Of a stretch of 41,198 nucleotides of DNA, positions 22,565 to 30,922 are shown in pieces. Under the pieces are notes generated by a model. It saw nothing but the letters and a program-made list of their open reading frames with translations. It did no database searches and was not told where the DNA came from. Each line of letters opens with the position of its first letter. Positions within the stretch are counted from its first letter, which is position 1. Source of the stretch: Terriglobia bacterium (GTDB taxonomy: Bacteria; Acidobacteriota; Terriglobia; Terriglobales; Acidobacteriaceae); contig JAIQFT010000032.1 in assembly GCA_020073185.1 (NCBI GenBank), positions 1 to 41,198 on the forward strand, given 5' to 3'. A program made the position numbers and the translations under genes.

Positions 22565-23539
22565 TCAGGAACGTCCAAGCTTGGCAACGATTTCTTCCAC
22601 CAGCGAGTACGGGTCGCGCTTGTGCTCGGCGATCTCGGCAGCGTAGCGGGAGACCGCGCCGTCGGCCATGTGCTCGCGCAGCACGCGCTCCAGCAGCGAC
22701 TGGCGCAGCATCTCGACCAGCCGCTCCTGCCAATTCTGCACCTTTTTCTGCAGGCCGAGATTGTGCGTGCGCAGGAACTCCTCGTAGGAGCTAATCGCCT
22801 TTGCCAACTCGGCGATGCCTTGGCCGCTGGTGGCGACGGTTTTGACGATCGGCGGCGTCCAGCTATCGGAGCGCGTGGAGAGCGACTGCATGGCGCGAAT
22901 CTCGCGCTCGACGCGCTCGGCGCCTTCGCGGTCGCTCTTGTTGATGACGAAGATGTCGGCAATCTCCATGATGCCGGCCTTGATGGTCTGCACGTCGTCG
23001 CCCATGCCGGGCACCAGGATGACGACGGTGATCTCGGCGAGGCGGACGATGTCCACCTCGTCCTGGCCGACACCGACGGTTTCGATCAGCACCAGGTCGC
23101 GCCCGCTGGCGTCGAGCACAGCGGCCACGTCGGTGGTGGCGCCGGCGAGTCCGCCCAGTGAGCCGCGCGTGGCCATGCTGCGGATGTAGATGCCCGGGTC
23201 GGAGTAATGCGAGCTCATGCGGATGCGGTCGCCCAAAATCGCACCGCCAGTGTAGGGACTGGTGGGGTCAACGGCGATGATGCCGATGGTCTTGTTCTGC
23301 TGCCGGTAATGTTTCGCGAGTTGATCTACCAGGGTGCTCTTCCCTGCTCCGGGAGCGCCGGTCAGGCCGATGACGCGCGCGTGCCCGGTGTGCGGGAACA
23401 GCGCTTTGAGCAGCTCCATGGACTCGGGTGCGCGGTTCTCGACCGTAGTGATGGCACGCGCCAGGGCGCGGGAATCGCCGGAGCGAATGCGTGAAACCCA
23501 GTTTCCAGTTTCTAGTTTCAAGTTGCCAGTCCCGATCAC
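22565..23539 (-). CDS. meaB: Methylmalonyl-CoA mutase-associated GTPase MeaB (ArgK family)
   Basis: A G3E-family GTPase that gates cobalamin delivery to, and protects, methylmalonyl-CoA mutase. Walker A GAPGAGKS lies near residues 61-68; AVDPTSPYTGGAILGDRIRM, YIRSMATRGSLGG, LIETVGVGQDE and FVINKSDREGA are all MeaB hallmarks. The apparent N-terminus (GTG 23539, then I-G-T-G-N-L-K-L-E-T-G-N-W) is encoded by a heptamer array, so the native start may instead be TTG 23521 or near V-S-R-I-R-S-G-D. The DUF4870 gene lies 12 bp upstream; the ABM gene follows downstream. Role inferred from family and from mce nearby. Confidence 0.94.
   Translation of the reverse strand: MIGTGNLKLETGNWVSRIRSGDSRALARAITTVENRAPESMELLKALFPHTGHARVIGLTGAPGAGKSTLVDQLAKHYRQQNKTIGIIAVDPTSPYTGGAILGDRIRMSSHYSDPGIYIRSMATRGSLGGLAGATTDVAAVLDASGRDLVLIETVGVGQDEVDIVRLAEITVVILVPGMGDDVQTIKAGIMEIADIFVINKSDREGAERVEREIRAMQSLSTRSDSWTPPIVKTVATSGQGIAELAKAISSYEEFLRTHNLGLQKKVQNWQERLVEMLRQSLLERVLREHMADGAVSRYAAEIAEHKRDPYSLVEEIVAKLGRS
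23499..23533. repeat. Five tandem heptamers CAGTTTC-like at the meaB 5' end
   Basis: CAGTTTC (23499-23505), CAGTTTC (23506-23512), TAGTTTC (23513-23519), AAGTTGC (23520-23526), CAGTCCC (23527-23533): exact 7-nt period over 35 bp, located in the first codons of the annotated meaB frame. Confidence 0.97.
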
Positions 23540-23551
23540 GACTGGGATCGC

Positions 23552-23992
23552 CTACATTTTGAGGAAATGGCGCGCAAGGTTCCCAATTACAGGGTAGGCG
23601 GCCCATTCTCCACGACCCGCCTTAATGCCGTAAACAATAGCGAGGACCAACACCAGAACCCAGCCGCCCATTGCCAATAGCCAGAAAATCGGGAACAGGA
23701 ACATGATAGCGGGTGGCGGCGCGTTGTGAGGTGGACTTCCGGACATCGGCATGGACGCAAAGATTGCGCCGAAGAAAACAGCCATGCCACCAATCCACAG
23801 GACCATGAGACAGAGCTGCAGGATTAACGCTTGGAGCGCGTGAAATTTCACGAACAGCGAGTCACGCTTAACAAGGAAGATGATCAGCGGCGCAATCCAC
23901 CAGCCCACGACCTGCAGCACATGCGCCAAGATACCCATGGTACGGTCATCCTGGGTAATTTCCAGCTGCGGTGTAAAGCCAGCATCCGACAT
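23552..23992 (-). CDS. DUF4870/Tic20-like small membrane protein
   Basis: A 146-residue integral membrane protein. After a polar N-terminus (F-T-P-Q-L-E-I-T-Q-D-D-R-T) comes the family pattern M-G-I-L-A-H-V-L-Q-V-V-G-W-W-I-A-P-L-I-I-F-L-V-K-R-D-S, F-V-K-F-H-A-L-Q-A-L-I-L-Q, and a late segment G-I-K-A-G-R-G-E-W-A-A-Y-P-V-I-G. Four hydrophobic segments can be drawn (about 22-40, 52-78, 92-120 and a short last one). The function of DUF4870 proteins is unknown. It is 4 bp downstream of the acyl-CoA dehydrogenase and 12 bp upstream of meaB, so it is probably cotranscribed with them. Confidence 0.85.
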   Translation of the reverse strand: MSDAGFTPQLEITQDDRTMGILAHVLQVVGWWIAPLIIFLVKRDSLFVKFHALQALILQLCLMVLWIGGMAVFFGAIFASMPMSGSPPHNAPPPAIMFLFPIFWLLAMGGWVLVLVLAIVYGIKAGRGEWAAYPVIGNLARHFLKM

Positions 23993-23996
23993 CGAT

Positions 23997-25139
23997 TCAA
24001 TCCTTCAGCAGTTGTCGCGCGATCACCAGCCTCTGGATTTCGCTCGTCCCTTCGCCGATGGTACACAGCTTGACGTCGCGATAGAACTTCTCCGCCGGAT
24101 AATCCTTGATAAAGCCGTAGCCGCCGTGAATCTGCACGCCTTCGTTGGCGCAGCGCACCGCGACCTCGCTGGTATAGAGCTTAGCCATGGAGGATTCCTG
24201 GGTGGACTTCATGCCCTTGTCCTTCAGATTGGCGGCGCGCATGGTAAGCAGGCGAGCGGCGTCGATTTCGGTGGCCATATCGGCCAGCTTCCACTGGATG
24301 GCCTGGAATTCCCCGATTGCCTTGCCAAACTGCTTGCGCTCCTTGGAATATTTCAGCGCCGCCTCGAAGGCGCCCTGAGCCATGCCGAGGCCAAGGGCGG
24401 CGATGGAGATGCGCCCGCCGTCGAGAGTGCGCATGGCGTCAATGAAGCCGCCGCCTTCCTTGCCGAGCAGATTTTCGGCGGGGATGCAGCAGTCCTCGAA
24501 GATGAGTTCGGAGGTGTCGCTGGCGCGCAGGCCGAGCTTGTTCTCTTTCTTACCCGGCCGGAACCCCCTGGCGCCCTTCTCGACGATGAACGCGGAGAGG
24601 CCGTGGGTGTGCGCTGCCTTGTCGGTGACGGCGATGACGACCAGAACATCGGCGTAGTGGCCGTTGGTGATGAAGGTTTTCGTGCCGTTCAGCACCCAGC
24701 AATTGCCACGCCGCACGGCGGTCATACGGGCGCTGCCGGCGTCGGAGCCGCTGCCGGGCTCGGTCAGGCCCCAGGCGCCGATGTGCTCGCCGGTGGCAAG
24801 CTTGGGGACGTATTTGCGCTTCTGTTCCTCGGTTCCGGCGAGGAAGATGTGGTTGGTGCAGAGCGAGGTATGAGCCGCGACGATGATGCCGACGGAGCCG
24901 TCGACGCGCGAAAGTTCCTCGATGGCGAGCACGTATTCGATGTAGCCCATACCGGCGCCGCCGTATTCGGGGGGAAAGACGACGCCCATCAGGCCGAGGC
25001 GACCGAGTTCCTTGATCGTTTGCAGCGGAAATTGCGATGCCTCGTCCCACTCCATGACGTGGGGCAGGATTTCGCGCTCGGCGAACTCGCGCACGCTCTT
25101 CTGGAGCTGCAATTGCTCGTCGTTGAGTAGAAAGTCCAA
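23997..25139 (-). CDS. Acyl-CoA dehydrogenase
   Basis: An FAD-dependent enzyme oxidising acyl-CoA to 2-enoyl-CoA. From TTG 25139 (SD GGAGG 4 nt upstream) the protein has 380 residues, the standard length. It starts [26 protein letters not shown] and [13 protein letters not shown] are the FAD/acyl-binding segments, and [18 protein letters not shown] holds the catalytic Glu (in IGEGTSE). Chain-length preference cannot be read. Context (meaB, mce) favours a short- or branched-chain substrate feeding propionyl-CoA, which is inference. The longer frame to 25217 has no family support. Confidence 0.94.
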   Translation of the reverse strand: MDFLLNDEQLQLQKSVREFAEREILPHVMEWDEASQFPLQTIKELGRLGLMGVVFPPEYGGAGMGYIEYVLAIEELSRVDGSVGIIVAAHTSLCTNHIFLAGTEEQKRKYVPKLATGEHIGAWGLTEPGSGSDAGSARMTAVRRGNCWVLNGTKTFITNGHYADVLVVIAVTDKAAHTHGLSAFIVEKGARGFRPGKKENKLGLRASDTSELIFEDCCIPAENLLGKEGGGFIDAMRTLDGGRISIAALGLGMAQGAFEAALKYSKERKQFGKAIGEFQAIQWKLADMATEIDAARLLTMRAANLKDKGMKSTQESSMAKLYTSEVAVRCANEGVQIHGGYGFIKDYPAEKFYRDVKLCTIGEGTSEIQRLVIARQLLKD

Positions 25140-25363
25140 GAAACCTCCGGTGCGGCCGGGGGGAAATGGTCCACGAAGGAAAACAGGTACGTATAACACA
25201 GACTGTGGGCAAGGCAAAGCGCTGCTTATGGAGGAGTACCGAACCTCAGTAACTTAGCGTAGTCGCCTGTGAGTTTTTCAGCGGATCAGGTTTCAGTCCG
25301 AAAGGCATTGGCGCTTGTCGATTGCAGATTTTCGATTGCACGGATGTGGTCGGACCAAAACGG

Positions 25364-26575
25364 TTACTGGCTCATGGTTACCCAGACGGGCTGCGGAGCG
25401 CCGGAAGGGAGGGTGGCGACGACGGTGTCGTCGGAGGTGCGGATATTGGAGATGGTGTTAGAGTCGCGATTGGCGACCACGACTTTGGTAGAGCCGGGGT
25501 CCGCCGCCAGCGAGATGGGCGTCGAGCCAACGGGAATGGTCTTGCGAACTGCCAGACTCACCGCATCCACCACGGACACGGTGTTGCCGGAGCAACCGGT
25601 CAGGCTAACGGCGTCGGCGCAACCGGCGTTGGCCACGTAGATGCGCGTGCCGTCGAGCAACGGGGCAATCGAGGTGGGCCCCGCGCCTACCGTAACGTTG
25701 GCGAGCAGGGTCAGGCTGGTGTCGGCATTGAAAACCGAAATCGTGTTCGACCCGGCATTAGCCACGTATAAACGGCGCAAGCGGGGTTCGAAGATCATGA
25801 ACTTCGGCGACGGACCGGCAGGCACGGTTGCGGTCACGGAGTTGCTGGCCACATTGATTACCGAGACTGTGCCGCTACCCTGGTTGGCGACATACAACGT
25901 CTTTCCGTCGGAGTTAACCGCAGCTGCGACTGGCGACGCTCCCACAGGAATGGTAGTGACCGCGGCAAGCTGTGCCGGCGAGATGGCAGTCACCGTGCCA
26001 TCACCCTGGTTCACGCTGTAGAGCACGGTAGTGTCGGGCGTTTGGGCCAGCGCTACCGGCTGGCGTCCCACCGGGATGGCGAGCTGCTGCGTGGCTTGGA
26101 TGGTGTTGATCACGCCGACGGAATTGGTGCCGGAGTTGGCCACATATATGAACGTGGCTTGCGCGCTGGCGAGATAAACCGGCGCCGACCCGGGAGGCAA
26201 GGTTACTGTGCTGATGGTGGAACCCAAACCGAGAGGAAAGAATGTCGACAAGGTATCGTCGTTTTTGTTGGCCACAAACACCTGCCCCGAGCCGGCCACG
26301 AAAGCAGCATGCACGGGGCTCCGCCCAATCGGGAAATTGCCGACGTTGGTGTCGCCGGAAACGTCCACGACCGTGCCGATGCCGAGCGCGCCCGCATTGT
26401 TGCTGAGGACCAGTGCGACGTGTATCGCCGTGGGATCGCCGCCGGGCTTGAGAACGGGATTCGCCACCGGGCGATACACGTCGCCGCAGCCGGTCAGGAT
26501 TACCCACGCCAACGCGGCTGCCACACCGGCCAGCGGGCTTCCACGCGTTTTGCGGACGGTTGCGGATGAGTTCAT
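25364..26575 (-). CDS. YVTN/YncE-type beta-propeller lipoprotein
   Basis: The lipoprotein signal ends in W-V-I-L-T-G-C, giving a lipidated Cys. Seven propeller repeats follow at about 45-residue spacing, each with a version of Y-V-A-N-x-x-S/D-x-x-V-S-V-I: VFVANKNDDTLSTF, YVANSGTNSVGVI, LYSVNQGDGTVTAI, YVANQGSGTVSVI, YVANAGSNTISVF, then a copy enlarged by an insertion with two cysteines (AGCADAVSLTGCSG), and VVVANRDSNTISNI. Seven blades are enough to close one propeller. Function is probably binding or scaffolding at the cell surface; no enzymatic residues are seen. I chose ATG 26575 because it gives a short, normal lipoprotein signal. Confidence 0.85.
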   Translation of the reverse strand: MNSSATVRKTRGSPLAGVAAALAWVILTGCGDVYRPVANPVLKPGGDPTAIHVALVLSNNAGALGIGTVVDVSGDTNVGNFPIGRSPVHAAFVAGSGQVFVANKNDDTLSTFFPLGLGSTISTVTLPPGSAPVYLASAQATFIYVANSGTNSVGVINTIQATQQLAIPVGRQPVALAQTPDTTVLYSVNQGDGTVTAISPAQLAAVTTIPVGASPVAAAVNSDGKTLYVANQGSGTVSVINVASNSVTATVPAGPSPKFMIFEPRLRRLYVANAGSNTISVFNADTSLTLLANVTVGAGPTSIAPLLDGTRIYVANAGCADAVSLTGCSGNTVSVVDAVSLAVRKTIPVGSTPISLAADPGSTKVVVANRDSNTISNIRTSDDTVVATLPSGAPQPVWVTMSQ

Positions 26576-26742
26576 CGGCTGAGCCGAACCTAGAAAATCA
26601 TTGCTCATGAGGAATCTGTTCATTGTAATCGGCGGGACAGCGGCAGCGCCAGTGCACCGAAACGGATGGCAGCGCTGCGCGGCGCTCGTTGTTTCTGACT
26701 TTGGTACGATGCTGGGCAGCGAATCTGTCGCCAGCCGCCACT

Positions 26743-27456
26743 GTGGATACCTTGCTCACCTACGAAACCCTGGTTGCGGTGGCCGTCACAACAGCGTTTG
26801 CGGGAGGAGCATGGTTGCTGCGCGGGGTGACCAGCGGAGGAGCGCTCGCCGGGTTTGTCGTTGCGTTCGCCCTCTTCCTCACCACGGGACCGGGAAGTTT
26901 CGCGGTTCTGATTGCGGTGTTTGCGGTGGCATGGCTGACCACGCGGCTCGGCTATGACCGCAAGCAAGCGCTGGGAACGGCCGAGAACGCGCGCGGACGC
27001 TCCGGCGCGCAGGTGCTGGCGAACCTGGGCGGCGGCGCTTTATTTGCGGTAGCGGCCCATACAACCGAGCACCGCATCTTGCTGCTGGCGTCGATGGCAG
27101 CGCTGGCCGAAGCCGCGGCCGACACCGCCGCCAGCGAATGCGGCCAAGCGCTCAGCGATCGCGCCTACCTGATTACTTCGTTTCGCAGAGTTCCGGCGGG
27201 CATGAATGGCGGCGTCAGCGCGCCAGGAACGATAGCCGCCGTGGTGGCTGCGGTGATGATTGGCGGGGTGGCTGCGGCGGGGCAGGTAGTCCCATGGCCG
27301 ACGCTGCCGGTTGTGGCCGGAGCAGGGACGCTTGGGACGATGATTGACAGCCTGCTGGGCGCAACCCTGGAGAAGCGCGGCATCCTTGGCAACAATGGCG
27401 TGAATGTCGCCAGCACACTGGCAGCCGGAATGATCGCGCTGCTCATCGGACATTAG
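26743..27456 (+). CDS. DUF92 family integral membrane protein
   Basis: A multi-pass membrane protein (about 237 residues from GTG 26743) with six or seven hydrophobic helices. T-S-G-G-A-L-A-G-F-V-V-A-F, the Arg in L-G-Y-D-R-K-Q-A-L, the A-A-D-T-A-A-S-E-C-G-Q segment and G-T-I-D-S-L-L-G-A-T-L-E (here G-T-M-I-D-S) are DUF92 signatures. Plant relatives phosphorylate phytol phosphate (VTE6), suggesting an isoprenoid-phosphate kinase, but the bacterial substrate is unknown. The next gene starts 3 bp later, implying an operon with the arsenate reductase. Start uncertain; TTG 26689 is the longest option. Confidence 0.85.
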   Translation: MDTLLTYETLVAVAVTTAFAGGAWLLRGVTSGGALAGFVVAFALFLTTGPGSFAVLIAVFAVAWLTTRLGYDRKQALGTAENARGRSGAQVLANLGGGALFAVAAHTTEHRILLLASMAALAEAAADTAASECGQALSDRAYLITSFRRVPAGMNGGVSAPGTIAAVVAAVMIGGVAAAGQVVPWPTLPVVAGAGTLGTMIDSLLGATLEKRGILGNNGVNVASTLAAGMIALLIGH

Positions 27457-27459
27457 GCG

Positions 27460-27870
27460 ATGAAGAAGATCGTATTCGCGTGCGTGCACAATGCCGGGCG
27501 GTCACAGATCGCCGCCGCATGGGCCCGTCACCTGGCGGGCGGAGGGGTCGAGGTGGTCTCGGCCGGCACCGGGCCCGGACCGCAGCTCAATGTTCAGGTG
27601 GTGGAAGCGATGCGCGAGGTCGGCCTTGACCTGAGCGGCATCAGGCCGCAATTGCTGACGCCGGATCTGGCGCAGGGAGCTGACTTGTTGGTGACCATGG
27701 GTTGCGGCGAGTCGTGTCCGTTTATCGCCGGAGCAAAGCGGCTGGATTGGCCCATCACCGACACGCGCGGCCAGCCCATCGAAATGGTGCGCCGGATCCG
27801 CGACGAAATCCAAGCGCGCGTGCAAGAACTGCTCCGCGCCGAGGGCGTGCTCGTCCCTCCATCCCAGTAA
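27460..27870 (+). CDS. arsC: Arsenate reductase (thioredoxin-type, LMW phosphatase fold)
   Basis: A 136-residue protein with the phosphatase loop CVHNAGRS (Cys8 to Ser15) that binds arsenate, and the resolving cysteines Cys82 and Cys86 in TMGCGESCPF. The pattern matches thioredoxin-coupled ArsC; D-W-P-I-T-D-T-R-G-Q contains the general-acid Asp. The usual S-A-R-S-Q is here N-A-G-R-S-Q, as in many actinobacterial and acidobacterial ArsC proteins. No ArsR, ArsB or Acr3 genes are nearby. It starts 3 bp after the DUF92 gene. Confidence 0.9.
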   Translation: MKKIVFACVHNAGRSQIAAAWARHLAGGGVEVVSAGTGPGPQLNVQVVEAMREVGLDLSGIRPQLLTPDLAQGADLLVTMGCGESCPFIAGAKRLDWPITDTRGQPIEMVRRIRDEIQARVQELLRAEGVLVPPSQ

Positions 27871-27956
27871 CTCGGAAGGACCATGCCTTTCGTCCCATTT
27901 TTTTGAAGAAACATCTGCCGTACCATAGGCGTCTAAGAGGGGAGCAGTGTTCAGCT

Positions 27957-28472
27957 ATGCGGTGGCGGACCTTCATGATCGGCTGGACGATGGCGCTGGC
28001 AGTGCTGTGGATCGCCCATCCCAAGCCGCCAGCCGGCGACCGAGACGTGGGCACAGCGGTGGTGGAGTTGACCTACGCGAGTTCTCCGCGGCGAGCCGCA
28101 GCCGGGCACTCGCCGGAGAGTGTGAGCATCGCCCATCCGCAGCGCATCGTCGCGCCGCTGGTGGTGCTCGATGTCACGGAACACACGCGATCAGAACTCA
28201 ACTATCTGGTCACGCTTGATGACGTCGCGCAGTGGGAGGAAGCGCACGGCCACGTGCCCGCGAACGCGGTGATGATGGCGCGCAGTGACACGCGTACGGG
28301 ATGGCGCACACATCCCGATCCGAGCCATCGCGCCTCCAACGCGGGGCACTTCCCCGGATTCAGCGAAGACGCCATCCGCTTCCTGGTGGAAGCGCGCTAT
28401 GCGTACGGACTTGGCACCGAGACTCCGGATAGGGGACGCTCGGTGGTGCTGGTCTATCGCGGCGGGAAGTAA
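27957..28472 (+). CDS. Degenerate cyclase/kynurenine formamidase-family protein with a new N-terminus
   Basis: The 171-residue protein from ATG 27957 starts with a hydrophobic leader (M-I-G-W-T-M-A-L-A-V-L-W-I-A). Residues about 68-160 match the C-terminal half of PF04199 cyclases: VVLDVTEHT, LTLDDVAQWEEAHGHVPANAVMMARSDTRTGW, H-F-P-G-F-S-E-D-A-I-R-F-L-V-E-A-R, and G-L-G-T-E-T-P-D. The metal-binding H-x-G-T-H-x-D motif of the family is missing and the C-terminus stops about 40 residues early. It looks like a truncated or repurposed fold fused to an export signal. Catalysis is unlikely. SD-like GAGGGGAG upstream. Confidence 0.65.
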   Translation: MRWRTFMIGWTMALAVLWIAHPKPPAGDRDVGTAVVELTYASSPRRAAAGHSPESVSIAHPQRIVAPLVVLDVTEHTRSELNYLVTLDDVAQWEEAHGHVPANAVMMARSDTRTGWRTHPDPSHRASNAGHFPGFSEDAIRFLVEARYAYGLGTETPDRGRSVVLVYRGGK

Positions 28473-28509
28473 CCGCCGTCCTCTGACAACTCACGACTTA
28501 CAAACGGCC

Positions 28510-29181
28510 TTATTGCGGGAACCAGGAGGGGTAGAGCCTCCAGAAGATGTAGCTGGCTGACTCTCGCAGCATCGCCGTTATCTTCGCCGATGGCGTGTGC
28601 GGCACCGAAGCGGGCCGTGGCGACCCGTAGGCGACGATGCCATACTGCCGCATCAGGCGCTTGATGCGGAAGATGTGATAGGCATCGCTGACCGCCACCA
28701 CCGTATGCATGCCGTTGACGTGCAGGATGGCGCTGACGCGCTGCGCCGATTCCGCGGTGTCGGCGCCCTGCGTTTCGGCAATAAGGCAGCGGTCGGGAAT
28801 GCCGCGTTGCGACAAGTAATCGCGGCCGACGCCGCCTTCGCTAAACTTGGGATCGGCGCCGGCGCCGCCGGTGGTGATCACCATGGGCGCCAAACCGCGC
28901 TGGAAAAGAACGTAAGCGTGATCGAGGCGCGCGCGGTACACCGGCGAGGGTCTTCCTGCATACTCCGCCGCACCGAAGACGATGATGGCGTCGGCCGGAC
29001 GCGCTTCATCCACTTGCGCCTGGCGAACGACAAATTCTGCCGTCAAGGCGACCGACGCGGCCAGGGCAGCTATGAGGCAGAGCACCGCGACGCCCACGAT
29101 CCTGTGCGACTTGCGTTTGCGCTGGGAAACCGGCCTCGCAAGCGAGGTATTCCGTGCAGGTCCAGGAACCGGCGGTTTCAT
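28510..29181 (-). CDS. YdcF/DUF218 family membrane-anchored protein (SanA/ElyC type)
   Basis: A 223-residue protein with one N-terminal membrane helix (about 27-50) and a DUF218 domain outside: D-A-I-I-V-F-G-A-A, S-P-V-Y-R-A-R-L-D-H-A-Y-V-L-F, V-I-T-T-G-G, Q-G-A-D-T-A-E-S-A-Q-R-V and V-V-V/A-V-S-D-A-Y-H-I-F-R-I-K-R-L. Relatives affect envelope integrity and peptidoglycan precursor metabolism (ElyC, SanA in E. coli). Its start overlaps the threonylcarbamoyl-AMP synthase stop by 4 bp (ATGA), so it is translationally coupled to that gene. Confidence 0.88.
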   Translation of the reverse strand: MKPPVPGPARNTSLARPVSQRKRKSHRIVGVAVLCLIAALAASVALTAEFVVRQAQVDEARPADAIIVFGAAEYAGRPSPVYRARLDHAYVLFQRGLAPMVITTGGAGADPKFSEGGVGRDYLSQRGIPDRCLIAETQGADTAESAQRVSAILHVNGMHTVVAVSDAYHIFRIKRLMRQYGIVAYGSPRPASVPHTPSAKITAMLRESASYIFWRLYPSWFPQ

Positions 29182-29822
29182 TCTCCGCCGAGAGTGTCGG
29201 CGATCGCCTGCCGGGGAATGGCGCCCTCGCGCAGGATGCGCCAGCCGCCCTCGCTAAGATTGACGATCGTCGAAGCGACATCGCGCGGCGACGGACCGCC
29301 ATCCACGATGATAGCAATGCGGTCGGCCAACTGGTCGCGCACCGCGGTGGCGGTGGTGCATTCGCTGGCGCCGTGCAGGTTGGCCGAGGTCGCGGTGATG
29401 GGCACACCAGCGGCGCGGATGATCGACAACGGAATATTGGCCTGCGGGACGCGAATGGCGATGTTGCCGGTGTTGGCGGTCACCTTCAGGGGCAAACGTG
29501 ACGCCGCCTGCACGATGATGGTCAGCGGTCCCGGCCAGAACTTGCGTGCCAGTTCGTAGAATTCGTCGGGCATGGGATCGCGCGCCAGCATCTCGGCCTG
29601 GTCTTCGCTCTCAATCAGCAGCGACAGCGGCTTGTGCCGCGAGCGCGACTTGATTTCGTACACACGGTCCACCGCGCGCAGGTTAAAGGGGTCGGCCGCC
29701 AAGCCGTAAAAGGTATCGGTCGGCATTCCCAGAACCTGGCCGGACTTGATCTGCTCCGCGGCATAGGCGACCAGCGAGGCTTCCGGCTTTTCGAAGCTGA
29801 TCTTCAGGATTTCAGCGCGCAC
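29178..29822 (-). CDS. L-threonylcarbamoyladenylate synthase (Sua5/YciO/YrdC family)
   Basis: From GTG 29822 (SD AGGA, 6 nt) the protein has 214 residues. It makes threonylcarbamoyl-AMP from threonine, bicarbonate and ATP for t6A. Family signatures are G-Q-V-L-G-M-P-T-D-T-F-Y-G-L-A, K-S-R-S-R-H-K-P-L-S-L-L-I, F-W-P-G-P-L-T-I-I, A-I-R-V-P and P-I-T-A-T-S-A-N. The C-terminal Sua5 domain is absent (TsaC/YrdC size). A longer frame up to 30380 contains no family residues and overlaps the divergent methyltransferase gene. Equivalent to tsaC/sua5; tsaB is at 20960. Confidence 0.93.
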   Translation of the reverse strand: MRAEILKISFEKPEASLVAYAAEQIKSGQVLGMPTDTFYGLAADPFNLRAVDRVYEIKSRSRHKPLSLLIESEDQAEMLARDPMPDEFYELARKFWPGPLTIIVQAASRLPLKVTANTGNIAIRVPQANIPLSIIRAAGVPITATSANLHGASECTTATAVRDQLADRIAIIVDGGPSPRDVASTIVNLSEGGWRILREGAIPRQAIADTLGGE

Positions 29823-29993
29823 ACTCGTTCCTGCATCGAAGAAACTTCTCGGGGTGACGGCGAATACTACCCTACCATCGCCGCAAGCCGCAAGGGAAGG
29901 AGCGCGCCGTCGGTACAGCCGCGGTAGGCCGCGCAGGCCCGTTTTGGACCGCATTGCCAACGGGACAAATTGGGGCGGCGTATCATCGTGCCG

Positions 29994-30812
29994 ATGCCCA
30001 AGCTCGACCGCCTGCGCCACGTCGCCAGCCGCCAGAATGCGCTCGTCAAGGAACTCCGGCGCGCCTTCCACGACGGTGAGCCGACCCCCGGCGGTTGTAC
30101 AGCGATTGAGAGCGTGCACACGATCGAAGAAGCTATCCGCAGCGGGCTGCGCTTGCAGGCAGTGTTCTTCAGCGAATCCGCGCGCGCCCGCGCCGAGCGG
30201 TTGCTGCCGCAACTTTCCGCGCACGTCGAAACGCTGCTCCTGCCCGACGACGTGTTCCAGAGCGCTGTCGCCACCGAGACGCCACAGGGCGTGGCCGCGC
30301 TGGTTCGCCTCAAGAGTCACACGCTCGAAAATATGCTGAGTGCGCCGGACCCCCTGATGATCGCTGCCGCCGGCGTGCAAGACCCCGGTAATCTGGGTAC
30401 CATCATCCGCTCCGCCGAAGCCTTTGGCGCCGCAGGCGTGCTGGTCGGTGCGGGAAGCGTGTCTCCCTACAATCCCAAGGTCGTGCGCGCGTCCGCCGGT
30501 TCGCTGTTCCGGCTGCCTGTGGTCGCCGTCGAATTTCCGGGAGTCGTGAACACGTTGCGCAGTCGCGGCCTGAAGCTGCTGGCGACCTCATCGCACAAGG
30601 GCACGCCGATCGATGAGGCAGATTTCACCGGAGGCATGGTGATTCTGATCGGCAACGAGGGCGCCGGGGTAGCGAAAGACATCCTGCGGCATGTGGACGG
30701 GCTGATCGCGATCCCGCACACGCCGACCGTGGAATCGCTCAATGCCGGAGTGGCAGCGTCGGTTGTGCTGTATGAGGCATCGCGACAGCGGAAAACGCGC
30801 ATTCACCGCTGA
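29994..30812 (+). CDS. TrmH/SpoU-family RNA 2'-O-methyltransferase
   Basis: A 272-residue SPOUT enzyme from ATG 29994. The N-terminal substrate-binding domain starts with V-A-S-R-Q-N-A-L-V-K-E-L-R-R. The three SpoU motifs are clear: motif 1 Q-D-P-G-N-L-G-T-I-I-R-S-A-E-A-F-G (about 131-147), motif 2 V-I-L-I-G-N-E-G-A-G-V, and motif 3 I-P-H-T-P-T-V-E-S-L-N-A-G-V-A-A-S-V. It probably methylates a ribose in rRNA or tRNA; the site cannot be told. It is divergent from the threonylcarbamoyl-AMP synthase gene, with 171 bp between the chosen starts. Confidence 0.92.
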   Translation: MPKLDRLRHVASRQNALVKELRRAFHDGEPTPGGCTAIESVHTIEEAIRSGLRLQAVFFSESARARAERLLPQLSAHVETLLLPDDVFQSAVATETPQGVAALVRLKSHTLENMLSAPDPLMIAAAGVQDPGNLGTIIRSAEAFGAAGVLVGAGSVSPYNPKVVRASAGSLFRLPVVAVEFPGVVNTLRSRGLKLLATSSHKGTPIDEADFTGGMVILIGNEGAGVAKDILRHVDGLIAIPHTPTVESLNAGVAASVVLYEASRQRKTRIHR

Positions 30813-30825
30813 GCCGTTGAGTCCA

Positions 30826-30912
30826 CCGAGACACACCGAGAGGAATAAAATTACAGGTGTTCGGAGGCTTAAGTCCTCGGAGCATCTCGGTGGCCTCGGT
30901 GCCTCGGTGGTG
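30826..30912. repeat. CCTCGGTG tandem repeat with inverted CACCGAG arm before rarA
   Basis: CTCGGTGGC (30886-30894), CTCGGTGC (30895-30902), CTCGGTGG (30903-30910) form the right arm; the left arm (CCACCGAGACACACCGAGAGG, near 30820-30842) is its inverse. Period 8-9 nt, so related but not identical in spacing to the heptamer arrays. Confidence 0.75.
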
Positions 30913-30922
30913 TAAAACAAGC

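Noticed and set aside
29823-30380. N-terminal extension of the threonylcarbamoyl-AMP synthase frame
   Set aside because: The extension overlaps the divergent methyltransferase gene antisense and has no family residues; GTG 29822 with SD fits the normal protein.
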